Of a stretch of DNA of 64,000 nucleotides, positions 56,112 through 64,000 are shown in pieces. The notes below the pieces were generated by a model that did not search any database, was not told the origin of the DNA, and saw nothing but the letters and a program-made list of their open reading frames with translations. How positions within the stretch are numbered: position 1 is the first letter of the stretch; the number at the start of each line of letters is the position of its first letter. The position numbers and the translations under genes are program-made. The stretch comes from Atlantibacter subterraneus (lineage in GTDB: Bacteria > Pseudomonadota > Gammaproteobacteria > Enterobacterales > Enterobacteriaceae). Where the stretch lies: NCBI RefSeq assembly GCF_027853245.1, contig NZ_JAPTZM010000005.1. One strand, 5' to 3'.

Positions 56112-56849
56112 ATGAGCTTTACAAACGACGTACAGAAACTGGAGCCGGGTGAACTGATACGCCTTATTGAAATCGACGGCACCGGATTTGGCATGGATAC
56201 CGTGCTGCGCTTTCACGCGCACAATATTGATCCGGCGGGCTGGGCCGCGTTCGCCGCAGATAACCTCCCCGCTATTATCTGGCAGGGTCAACGGTATGAT
56301 CCGTATCCGTATGAACTTAAAGGGGTCGAGCTGTCCAGTACTGGCGCACAGCCGACGCCCACGCTTTCCGTCTCGAATATCGGCAATTATGTTACGGCGC
56401 TTTGCCTTGAATATGACGATATGGTGAAGGCTAAGGTTAAGATCCATACCACGTTCGCTAAATACCTCGACGCCGCGAACTGGACGGCAGGCAATCCTAA
56501 CGCCAGCCCGACAGATGAGCGGGTACAGCTATTTTATGTCAGCGCCAAAACAGCCGAAACGCGTGCCCAGGTAGATTTTGAATTGTGTTCGCCGTTTGAT
56601 ATTCAAAACCTGCAACTGCCCACCCGGCAAATCACGCCCGTCTGCATGTGGTGCATGCGCGGCTGGTACCGGACCGGAACCGGCTGTGATTATGCCGGGA
56701 ACCGGTACTTCCTTAAAGATGGCACGCCAACGGATAACCCGGCACTTGATGTATGCGGGGGTCTGCTACCGGATTGTGAGGCGCGCTTCGGTGAGGGGAA
56801 CCCGTTATCTTTCGGCGGTTTTCCGGCGGCAAATCTTCAGGGGAAATAA
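56112..56849 (+). CDS. Minor tail protein L (Cys-rich, Fe-S type)
   Basis: The 245-residue protein matches lambda gpL. Its C-terminal part has the Cys set V-C-M-W-C-M-R-G-W-Y-R...G-C-D-Y and D-V-C-G-G-L-L-P-D-C, fitting the [4Fe-4S] cluster known for this family. It works at the tail tip with K, I and J. Confidence 0.9.
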   Translation: MSFTNDVQKLEPGELIRLIEIDGTGFGMDTVLRFHAHNIDPAGWAAFAADNLPAIIWQGQRYDPYPYELKGVELSSTGAQPTPTLSVSNIGNYVTALCLEYDDMVKAKVKIHTTFAKYLDAANWTAGNPNASPTDERVQLFYVSAKTAETRAQVDFELCSPFDIQNLQLPTRQITPVCMWCMRGWYRTGTGCDYAGNRYFLKDGTPTDNPALDVCGGLLPDCEARFGEGNPLSFGGFPAANLQGK

Positions 56850-56851
56850 CC

Positions 56852-57583
56852 ATGCGAAAAAAACTGATGGATGCGATCCGCGCACACGTCGCGGCGGAAT
56901 ACCCGAAAGAGGCCTGCGGCGTGGTAGTGCAGGCCGGGCGCAGGCAGAATTATATTCCGTGCCGCAACATCGCTGACAACCCCACCGAAGCATTTACCCT
57001 GGCACCGGCTGACAAACTGGCCGCCGCACAGGCGGGAGAGATCATCATGATTATCCATTCCCACCCGGATGTTGTGCGGCTGATCCCGTCTGAAATGGAC
57101 AGGGTACAGTGCGACTGGTCAGGCATTGAATGGGGGATCATATCCTGGCCGGATGGCGATTTCTGCACGCTGGCCCCGCGCGTTGAGCGCGATTATACCG
57201 GACGGGTCTGGCTGCTGGGGTACGACGACTGCTGGTCGCTAATCCGTGAATTTTACCAGCGGGAGCGCGGCATTGAACTGGGTGATCACTCGGTGCCTTA
57301 TGAATGGTGGGAGAAGGGCGAAAACATTTACGATGATAACTGGCAGGGAGAGGGTTTTGTTGAAATCGACCCTTCTGACATTTTACCTGGTGACATTGTG
57401 ATGATGCGCGTTCAGGCGCAGGTAACAAATCACGCTGCCATTTACCTTGGCGAAAACCTGATACTGCATCACATGTGCGGGCACCTGTCGTCCCGCGTAC
57501 CGTACGGAAAGTATTATCGCGATCGCACCGTCAGGGTGGTGCGGCATAAGGAGCTTATACATGTTGAAAACACTAATTCTTGA
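56852..57583 (+). CDS. Tail tip peptidase K (JAMM plus NlpC/P60)
   Basis: The 243-residue protein has an N-terminal JAMM/Mov34-like domain (I-I-H-S-H-P-D...P-S-E-M-D) and a C-terminal NlpC/P60 domain with the likely catalytic Cys in D-D-C-W-S-L-I and His in N-H-A-A-I-Y-L-G. In lambda-type phages it takes part in tail tip assembly and may cut peptidoglycan cross-links. It overlaps the I gene by 23 bases. Confidence 0.9.
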   Translation: MRKKLMDAIRAHVAAEYPKEACGVVVQAGRRQNYIPCRNIADNPTEAFTLAPADKLAAAQAGEIIMIIHSHPDVVRLIPSEMDRVQCDWSGIEWGIISWPDGDFCTLAPRVERDYTGRVWLLGYDDCWSLIREFYQRERGIELGDHSVPYEWWEKGENIYDDNWQGEGFVEIDPSDILPGDIVMMRVQAQVTNHAAIYLGENLILHHMCGHLSSRVPYGKYYRDRTVRVVRHKELIHVENTNS

Positions 57584-58178
57584 TGATCGCCTGATGGCAA
57601 AAAAGTTTGGACGTAAGCATCAGTTCCACGTTTCTGATATGCGCGAGATGCTGCGTGCGATGTGCAGCCAGGTGAAAGGGTTTAAAAAGTTTATGTCGGA
57701 AGCGCACCTGAATGGTATCCGCTTCGCTTTCTTTAACGGCAAAAACAATATCGGTATCGATGAATTTGATATGACGCGCGGCGGCAATACCTTCCGCATT
57801 CAGACAATTACGGAAGGGGCAAAACAGGGTGGTGTATTGCAGATCGTGATTGGGGCGGTTGCGCTGGTTGCGGCGTACTTTACCGCAGGCGGCAGTCTGG
57901 CAGCCATGGGTGTCAGCGCATCAGCAGCAGCAGCAACCACCACGGCGTTAACAGGGCTTGGCCTGTCGATGATGCTCGGCGGCGTAGTGCAGCTTCTGAC
58001 CCCTCAACCATCTTACAATGTAGGCGCATCTTCCTCAGCTGACAATAAACCTAATTATGCGTTTGGATCCCCGGTTAACACCGTGGCAATGGGTTATCCC
58101 GTCCCGCTGCTGTATGGCGAACGTGAAATCGGCGGTGCCATAATCAGCGCCGGGATATTCTCCAGCGATCAGCAATAA
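57561..58178 (+). CDS. Tail assembly protein I
   Basis: The 205-residue protein has a soluble N-terminal domain and a hydrophobic Gly/Ala-rich middle (about 90-150: I-V-I-G-A-V-A-L-V-A-A-Y-F...M-M-L-G-G-V), with the closing A-F-G-S-P-V-N-T...G-Y-P-V-P-L-L-Y-G-E-R block typical of lambda gpI. It is needed for tail tip assembly and is not present in the final virion in lambda. Confidence 0.9.
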   Translation: MLKTLILDDRLMAKKFGRKHQFHVSDMREMLRAMCSQVKGFKKFMSEAHLNGIRFAFFNGKNNIGIDEFDMTRGGNTFRIQTITEGAKQGGVLQIVIGAVALVAAYFTAGGSLAAMGVSASAAAATTTALTGLGLSMMLGGVVQLLTPQPSYNVGASSSADNKPNYAFGSPVNTVAMGYPVPLLYGEREIGGAIISAGIFSSDQQ

Positions 58179-58196
58179 GCAGGAAAGACAGATTTC

Positions 58197-58221
58197 AGCC
58201 ACCTTCGGGTGGCTTTTTTTA
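58197..58221 (+). terminator. Intra-operon hairpin before the J gene
   Basis: AGCCACC-TTCG-GGTGGCT (58197-58214), an ideal UUCG tetraloop hairpin, followed by a T run, 10 bases before the J gene start. Confidence 0.82.
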
Positions 58222-58231
58222 TGGGTGAAAT

Positions 58232-61200
58232 ATGCGACTTCTTGACGGCGAAGTATTAACGCAGGGACATAAGGGCGGTAGCGCAAATTCGCATACGCCA
58301 GTTGAAGATCCGGATGACCTGTTGTCAGTTGCAAAACTGAAAATGCTGCTGGCTATTGCAGAAGGAGAAATCCAGGGTGACCTGACCGCGCAGCAAATTT
58401 ATCTTAACGATACGGCGCTGGCGAACGACGACGGCAGCTACAACTTCACCGGCGTGAAATGGGATTTTCGCAAAGGTACGCAGGACCAGACCTATATTCA
58501 GGGCCTGCCGGAAGTCGATAACGAGCTTTCCGCAAACGTCACGGTGACCACCACCTCAGCATGGACGCGCCAGTTCACTAACCTGACGCTGGATGCCGTG
58601 CGTATAAAGCTGAGTCTTCCCCTTCATTACGCGTATAAAAATAACGGAGATATGGTCGGCACCGTGACCGAATACGCTATTGATTTGTCAGTTGACGGTG
58701 CCGCCTGGCGCACGGTGGTAAACGGCAAATTTGACGGCAAAACCACGACCGAATACCAGCGCGATCACCGCATTGATTTGCCAGTGGCCACAAGTGGGTG
58801 GACGATCCGCGTTCGTCGGATCACCGCCGATTCTGTCGGCAACTCAAAGCTGGTTAACGCATTCAAAGTCTTCTCTTTTGCTGAAGTGATCGACAGCAAA
58901 CTGCGCTATCCGAACACTGCTCTTTTATACATTGAGGTGGACAGCAGCCAGTTTACCAGCGGCGCGCCAAAGGTAACATGCAAGCCAAAAGGTAAGCTTA
59001 TCCGGGTGCCCGACAGTTACGATCCAGTCGCCCGCACTTATGGCGGGAACTGGTTGGGTGGCTTTAAGCTGGCCTACAGCAATAACCCGGCGTGGATTTT
59101 TTACGACCTGGTGCTGGATGAAATTTATGGCATGGGCAACCGTGTTGATTCCAGCATGATCGATAAATGGGAACTCTACGCCATCGCGCAGTATTGCGAT
59201 CAGAAAGTTTCGAATGGAGCGGGCGGCACAGAGCCGCGTTTCACCTGCAACGTTTACATCCAGAGCCAGCAGGATGCTTACACGGTTCTGTCTGATCTGG
59301 CGGCGGTGTTTCGGGGTATTACTTTCTGGGGCAACGATCAGATTTATGTGCAGGCTGACGTGCCGCAGGATGATGTGGATTTTGTCTATCATATCTCAAA
59401 CGTCATTGACGGGCTTTTCAACTATGGCGGCGGCAGTTACAAAAACCGTTACAGCTCATGTCTGGTGTCGTGGTCTGATCCGCAGGATCATTACAGCGAC
59501 ACGGTGGAAGGGGTTTATGACAGTGAGCTAGTCGCACGTTATGACGTAAACCAGATGTCACTTACTGCGATCGGCTGCACATCCCAGAGTGAGGCCCACC
59601 GCCGGGGCCGCTGGGCGCTGCTTTCAAACGCGAAGGATGGCACAGTTTCATTCGGCGTGGGACTTGACGGCTATATTCCGCGACCGGCTGAAATTATCGG
59701 TATTGCCGATCCATTTCGCGCCGGCAAGCAGAACGGCGGACGCATCAGCGCCGTCAGTGGTCAAAGCATTACCCTTGATCGGGCCGTTGATTATGCGGTC
59801 GGGGATCGACTTGTACTTAACCTGCCGGACGGCAAGGCGCAGACCAGAACGATTTCCTTAATCAGCGCCGACAAAAAGACGCTGACCGTCAGCGCACCAT
59901 ATCGCATGCCGCCAGTGCCAGGTGCTGCATGGGCCATCGACAGCGATAATCTTGCCATCCAGTATTACCGGGTAACGTCAATCAGTGCGAATGATGATGG
60001 TAACGGCGGCTTTACGCTGAGCGCCGTCCAGCACGATAAAAACAAATACCGGTTCATTGATGATGGCGTGCGCATTACGCCAGCACCGATCACCGTCACG
60101 CCCATCAGCGTTGTCCCTGCGCCGAAAAATATCATCATCACTGAAACAGACCATATAGAGCAGGGGCTGGCGGTAGCCACCATGAGCGTAACGTGGGGTC
60201 AGGTGGTGGGAGCAATTCGCTACCAGGCGCAGTGGCGTAAGGATAATGGGGACTGGATCAACGTGCCGGTGACCAGCGCGCAGGGGTTCTCTGTTCAGGG
60301 GGTTTATACCGGAAATTACGACGTCCGCGTCCGGGCGCTTAATGCAGTTGAAACCTCATCGCCATGGGGCTATGCCGAGACAACATACCTTACCGGGAAA
60401 AATGGAAAACCCGGTAAACCGCAGAATCTGCTGGCGTCCGATGATGTCGTGTGGAATATCGATCTGACCTGGGCGTTTCCTGATGGTTCCGGTGATACCG
60501 CATTTACAGAGATTGAGCGTGCCACCACCGACGACAAGGCGAACCCATTAACGCTTGTATCCGTACCTTATCCGGCCGCTAATTATCAGCACGGACCGAT
60601 GCCAGCCGGAGTGAGGCAGTGGTACCGCGCACGTCTTGTGGATCGCATCGGTAACACTGGCGACTGGACGGAATGGGTAATGGGTACGTCATCAATCGAT
60701 GTCAGCGCTATTACCGCTGATATTCTTGAGGACATGAAAGACTCTGACATCTTCAAAGATGTCGTTGAAAGTGCTGTCGACAGCAGCGCGAAAATAGCAG
60801 GAATTGTCGCTGATGTGCAGCAGAACGCTGACGACCTCGAACAACAGGCGCTGGCGATACAGCAGAATACCGACGGTCTGGCGGCGGCAGCGGTGAAGAT
60901 CGACGAAACTGCGGCCACGCTCGACGGCATGACTGCCGGCGTTAAAAACTCCTCGATTGCCGTGATCCAGAGCACGATAGCCCAGGTGACCAGCCGCCGC
61001 CGGCAGACTGCCACGAACGCCGGGAACAGTGCCAGCATTGACCGTATTGATACCACCATTGCGGATGCCAGTCAGTCTGTCGCCCGCGCGCTGGTGACGC
61101 TGGATGCGTCTGCCGGTGGCAATGTTTCAAACGCGACCGATCTGACCGAGACCCTGGCTAACTTCATGCAGGCTTCGGCCACGAAAATCAACTCCCTGAC

Positions 61201-61741
61201 GGTAACAGTAAATGGACAGTCCGCGGCCATTACGACCAACGCTCAGGCAACAGCAGATATGGCAGGCAATCTCAACGCGATGTACAGCATCAAAGTGGCT
61301 GTCGATGCAAACGGACGTCAGTATGCAGTAGGGATGGGGCTGGGTGTGCAAAATACTCCGTCCGGAATGCAGGGCCAGGTGATTTTCCTTGCCGATCGAT
61401 TTGCGGTGATGAGTCAGGCAGGTGCCGCCGTTACGCTGCCGTTTGTTATTCAGAACGGACAGACGATTATCAGGGATACAGTTATTGGTGACGGCACCAT
61501 CAGCAACACCAAAATCGGTAACTATATCCAGTCTGCGGACTGGGATGGTACCGGTAATGTGGGCTGGCATATCAATAAATCGGGATTTGCAACGCTCAAT
61601 AATGTGACGGTGCGGGGCAATCTTTACGCCACTTCGGGCAATTTCAGTTTTAACGGCGCGAATAATACTGTGGTCATCGATGGCAACGGCGTAACCGTTA
61701 ATCTGCCTGGTGGCGGCATGATCAGACTGGGGATGTGGTGA
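58232..61741 (+). CDS. Tail tip host specificity protein J
   Basis: The 1169-residue protein matches lambda gpJ: the N-terminal hub with D-D-L-L-S-V-A-K-L-K-M-L-L-A-I-A-E-G-E-I-Q-G, the central core through about 620, fibronectin-type modules (about 630-830), and a C-terminal helical and beta-structured region (about 840-1169) that differs among phages and binds the receptor. It sets which outer-membrane protein is used. The stop overlaps the next ATG by one base. Confidence 0.93.
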   Translation: MRLLDGEVLTQGHKGGSANSHTPVEDPDDLLSVAKLKMLLAIAEGEIQGDLTAQQIYLNDTALANDDGSYNFTGVKWDFRKGTQDQTYIQGLPEVDNELSANVTVTTTSAWTRQFTNLTLDAVRIKLSLPLHYAYKNNGDMVGTVTEYAIDLSVDGAAWRTVVNGKFDGKTTTEYQRDHRIDLPVATSGWTIRVRRITADSVGNSKLVNAFKVFSFAEVIDSKLRYPNTALLYIEVDSSQFTSGAPKVTCKPKGKLIRVPDSYDPVARTYGGNWLGGFKLAYSNNPAWIFYDLVLDEIYGMGNRVDSSMIDKWELYAIAQYCDQKVSNGAGGTEPRFTCNVYIQSQQDAYTVLSDLAAVFRGITFWGNDQIYVQADVPQDDVDFVYHISNVIDGLFNYGGGSYKNRYSSCLVSWSDPQDHYSDTVEGVYDSELVARYDVNQMSLTAIGCTSQSEAHRRGRWALLSNAKDGTVSFGVGLDGYIPRPAEIIGIADPFRAGKQNGGRISAVSGQSITLDRAVDYAVGDRLVLNLPDGKAQTRTISLISADKKTLTVSAPYRMPPVPGAAWAIDSDNLAIQYYRVTSISANDDGNGGFTLSAVQHDKNKYRFIDDGVRITPAPITVTPISVVPAPKNIIITETDHIEQGLAVATMSVTWGQVVGAIRYQAQWRKDNGDWINVPVTSAQGFSVQGVYTGNYDVRVRALNAVETSSPWGYAETTYLTGKNGKPGKPQNLLASDDVVWNIDLTWAFPDGSGDTAFTEIERATTDDKANPLTLVSVPYPAANYQHGPMPAGVRQWYRARLVDRIGNTGDWTEWVMGTSSIDVSAITADILEDMKDSDIFKDVVESAVDSSAKIAGIVADVQQNADDLEQQALAIQQNTDGLAAAAVKIDETAATLDGMTAGVKNSSIAVIQSTIAQVTSRRRQTATNAGNSASIDRIDTTIADASQSVARALVTLDASAGGNVSNATDLTETLANFMQASATKINSLTVTVNGQSAAITTNAQATADMAGNLNAMYSIKVAVDANGRQYAVGMGLGVQNTPSGMQGQVIFLADRFAVMSQAGAAVTLPFVIQNGQTIIRDTVIGDGTISNTKIGNYIQSADWDGTGNVGWHINKSGFATLNNVTVRGNLYATSGNFSFNGANNTVVIDGNGVTVNLPGGGMIRLGMW

Positions 61742-62697
61742 TGCCGGCAGGATTACTGATAGATCTCAACGATGGCGGACCCCGGATGGAAATTACATCT
61801 GGTCTGCGATTCCCGACATTTAGCGGGCAATGGACAACAGCATCGACATCCCTGTCGCTGGATATAGCGAATTACGTTCCCGGCAGTGATGTTATCTTGC
61901 TGCCCCGTGTCTGCGCTGCATATTCTCCGCCGGTCGGGACCTCACTTGTTCCCTCTGTTGGTGTTTTAACCGGGTTCACACAGTCAGGCTCGACGGTTAC
62001 CCAGACCTACTGGGATTCGAAGGGGGATAAGCTTGTCAGGGGATTCGATGCTTCTGTCTGGCAAATACTGCCCGCGAGCTCGGGCAGCGGCATGCTGATT
62101 CAGGACTCAACCGATTTCATGAGCATTGCCTTAAATACTATGGCCGGGTTCTGCGTCTGGCGTGGTTCTGTAACATTCACCGGGACCTGGGCTCTACCTG
62201 ACACTATTGCACCAAAATCCAACTACATGGTGTTTGGAAAATGGTCACACCCGAGCGCCACGGTTGAGTGCGACGGCACCGTTGTTACAGCATTTGAGGA
62301 CAGGAACGGCGAGGACGTCCCGGCGACAGTGGCGATAACAATCGCGATATTTGCGTCTGGTGTTGCGCCATCACCCGGGCGCGGCCTCAACTTTGTTAAA
62401 AACGGTGCGTGTGTGTTTTCAACAACGAGCCGGCCGTTCATCTATAACCGGAAGACATGGACGCCGTCATGGTCATGGACGGACATCGGCGACAACATGA
62501 TTATGCTGGGCGTCTACGGCTACGACAGCAACACCAATGGCGGGTGGGACTATATGAAACTGGCGGGCATCGTCAGGTCAGGAAACGCCGTCCGGTGTGG
62601 GCGCGGTCGCGTGCGCTGGCGCTGGACTGACAGATACGCACTCGTTGGCCAGCGCCTGACAAACATCCCCGTGCCATGCATACCCGCCATGTATTAA
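61741..62697 (+). CDS. Uncharacterised tail-associated protein, 318 residues
   Basis: ATG 61741 overlaps the J stop (TGATG). The product is beta-rich with many Ser, Thr, Gly and aromatic residues, no membrane segment and a basic end. I think it belongs to the DUF6453-type proteins found next to J, but I am not sure. It may be part of the tail tip or assist the fibre. Confidence 0.68.
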   Translation: MPAGLLIDLNDGGPRMEITSGLRFPTFSGQWTTASTSLSLDIANYVPGSDVILLPRVCAAYSPPVGTSLVPSVGVLTGFTQSGSTVTQTYWDSKGDKLVRGFDASVWQILPASSGSGMLIQDSTDFMSIALNTMAGFCVWRGSVTFTGTWALPDTIAPKSNYMVFGKWSHPSATVECDGTVVTAFEDRNGEDVPATVAITIAIFASGVAPSPGRGLNFVKNGACVFSTTSRPFIYNRKTWTPSWSWTDIGDNMIMLGVYGYDSNTNGGWDYMKLAGIVRSGNAVRCGRGRVRWRWTDRYALVGQRLTNIPVPCIPAMY

Positions 62698-62716
62698 CCA
62701 GACAAACTAACAACTG

Positions 62717-62740
62717 ACCCGCCATCCGGCGGGTTTTTTT
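62717..62740 (+). terminator. Intra-operon hairpin before the tail fibre gene
   Basis: ACCCGCC-atcc-GGCGGGT (62717-62734) with seven T, 15 bases before the fibre gene start. Confidence 0.8.
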
Positions 62741-62755
62741 ATGTCCGGAGTAAAT

Positions 62756-64000
62756 ATGATCTATAGCGCAGGTACTATTGCGATTGCAGGTGCAGGTGTA
62801 ACAGGCACCGGTGCGAATTTCACGTCCGCGGCAAGCCAGGTCCGCGCCGGTCAGACACTTGTGGTGCTGACATCTCCGCCCCAGATTTTTGAAATTGCGA
62901 CTGTAAACAGCGCCACTTCACTGACCCTCACCGCAGCAGCAAATCCCTGGCTCGCTGCAGGTACGAAATACGCAATCCTGACGACTGACGCGCTGTCTGT
63001 TGATGGCCTGGCGCAAAGTATTGCGCAGCTTGTTAAAGACTATGACGCGAGCAGTGACGCCTGGGAGACGTTTGCCGGCACAACGGCAAATCAGACCGTT
63101 ACCGTCAGCATCAACGGGGTGTCAGTAACAATCCCGGCCATCGGCAAACTGGCACAGCGCGGTACCGGCGGCGCGGTACCGGTTGATCAGGGTGGGACGG
63201 GGGGCACAACGGCAGCGGCTGCGCGTACCGGAATTGGCCTTGGTAGTGCGGCCACGCGCGACACGGGCGTGGCAGGTGGCAATATCCCTGTTCTGGGTAA
63301 TGCCAATATCGCTGGTTCGATGTTGCTTCGCCTGTCGTCAAGTAACACGCCGGGGATCGCTTACGCAGGAAACCGCACACCAGCATCAGCCGCGGCATTT
63401 AACATCGGTAATAACGCGAACAGCGCTGCGTCGTCGGTGATAGAATTTGAACGGGGCGGAGTTTTCGGATGTTTTGTTGGCCTCGATACCGACAGCAAAT
63501 TCAAGATCGGCGGCTGGTCAATGGGTAATGTTGCCTATGAGTTCTATCACCAGGGCAATGTAGTAGTGGATGGCAACGGGTACCTTAAAAAAGCATCTCC
63601 GGTCGTTAAAGTCGCAGGCGACGGCAGCGCAGAACTGAACGCGGAATCCGCAGGTGTTACGGTTGAGCGCCTCGATACGGGAGTTTACCGAATATCGGGG
63701 GTGCTGGGCTTCAATTCCGATGCTGGATGGGGTGGTATTGATGGCGGTATAGAAATTCCGGTTGATAAAAACAAACTGCCTCTGCTTTGGATTGATTACC
63801 AGATTGAAGCTGACGGCAGCATTCTGCTGAAGACCTATCACCGTACACACCCCACGGCGCCGCCATTCGCACGTAACGAAATCGACGGAGTCAGCGACGG
63901 CGACGCGATTGATATTCCAGTTGGCCGCTGTGTCGATCTACGTGTCGAGATGCCGGTAAACAGTCTGTGGAATGTTGAACAGGCGCGGCGGGCAGAAGAA
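62756..64000 (+). CDS. Tail fibre protein, 5' part (runs off the window)
   Basis: The frame opens at ATG 62756 behind CCGGAG and stays open for 415 codons to the window edge. Near residue 140 it has the tail-fibre word V-P-V-D-Q-G-G-T-G-G-T-T-A-A-A-A-R-T-G-I-G-L-G-S-A-A-T-R-D shared by many enterobacterial side-fibre proteins. Later parts are beta-rich repeats (F-K-I-G-G-W-S-M-G-N). It should bind a cell-surface glycan or protein. The end and any fibre chaperone gene lie outside the window. Confidence 0.85.
   Translation, partial: MIYSAGTIAIAGAGVTGTGANFTSAASQVRAGQTLVVLTSPPQIFEIATVNSATSLTLTAAANPWLAAGTKYAILTTDALSVDGLAQSIAQLVKDYDASSDAWETFAGTTANQTVTVSINGVSVTIPAIGKLAQRGTGGAVPVDQGGTGGTTAAAARTGIGLGSAATRDTGVAGGNIPVLGNANIAGSMLLRLSSSNTPGIAYAGNRTPASAAAFNIGNNANSAASSVIEFERGGVFGCFVGLDTDSKFKIGGWSMGNVAYEFYHQGNVVVDGNGYLKKASPVVKVAGDGSAELNAESAGVTVERLDTGVYRISGVLGFNSDAGWGGIDGGIEIPVDKNKLPLLWIDYQIEADGSILLKTYHRTHPTAPPFARNEIDGVSDGDAIDIPVGRCVDLRVEMPVNSLWNVEQARRAEE

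Noticed and set aside
1..64000. tRNA genes and insertion sequences
   Set aside because: No convincing tRNA cloverleaf or transposase gene was found by eye; a computed scan could still find a divergent one.

Overview
The window looks like the chromosome of an Enterobacter-like member of the Enterobacteriaceae carrying a lambdoid siphophage prophage. The host assignment rests on FimD/FimC-type chaperone-usher operons, a TctCBA transporter, enterobacterial-style gene packing, and a 31-nt piece of the tmRNA gene ssrA followed by what I recognise as the usual enterobacterial ssrA downstream flank and terminator.

Bases 1-4375 hold the 3' end of one fimbrial operon (major subunit, chaperone, usher, tip adhesin). 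A convergent AbgT-family transporter follows (4444-6006, minus). A tightly packed catabolic operon occupies 6460-14739: FGGY kinase, fucose-isomerase-like protein, DapA/NanA-family aldolase, cytoplasmic BNR sialidase-like protein and a TctC/TctB/TctA tripartite transporter. A LacI-family regulator follows behind a terminator. The gene set suggests uptake, hydrolysis, isomerisation, phosphorylation and aldol cleavage of an acidic glycoside, but the substrate is unknown. A second, paralogous fimbrial operon lies at 16332-21231.

Bases 21232-23948 are an old integration zone next to ssrA. It holds a possible HEPN-type gene, a decayed P2-type ogr gene and an AT-rich DUF2971 gene. The ssrA 3' fragment (23949-23979) is read as one prophage attachment site; the prophage runs from there past the right edge.

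Prophage layout: two cargo genes next to the attachment site (24331-25448, the second GNAT-like); integrase, excisionase and leftward early genes (25490-29979, minus); CI-type repressor and Cro-like regulator between two operator clusters that share a TACC-N4-GGTA element; helicase, primase and antiterminator Q rightward (31691-36010); a late promoter/terminator and a structured RNA; lysis genes (37159-38895); a putative glycosylation cassette (39925-42682); HNH nuclease and terminase; an HK97-type head with a fused protease-capsid gene; and a lambda-type tail (tube, G/GT frameshift, tape measure, M, L, K, I, J) ending in a tail fibre gene cut by the window end.

The most interesting candidates are the unassigned acidic-sugar operon, the phage glycosyltransferase pair, the protease-capsid fusion with an internal start, the attachment-site cargo pair, and the repeat-rich, possibly carbohydrate-binding protein encoded next to the portal gene. 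All functions are inferred from sequence reading and family recognition; no searches were run.
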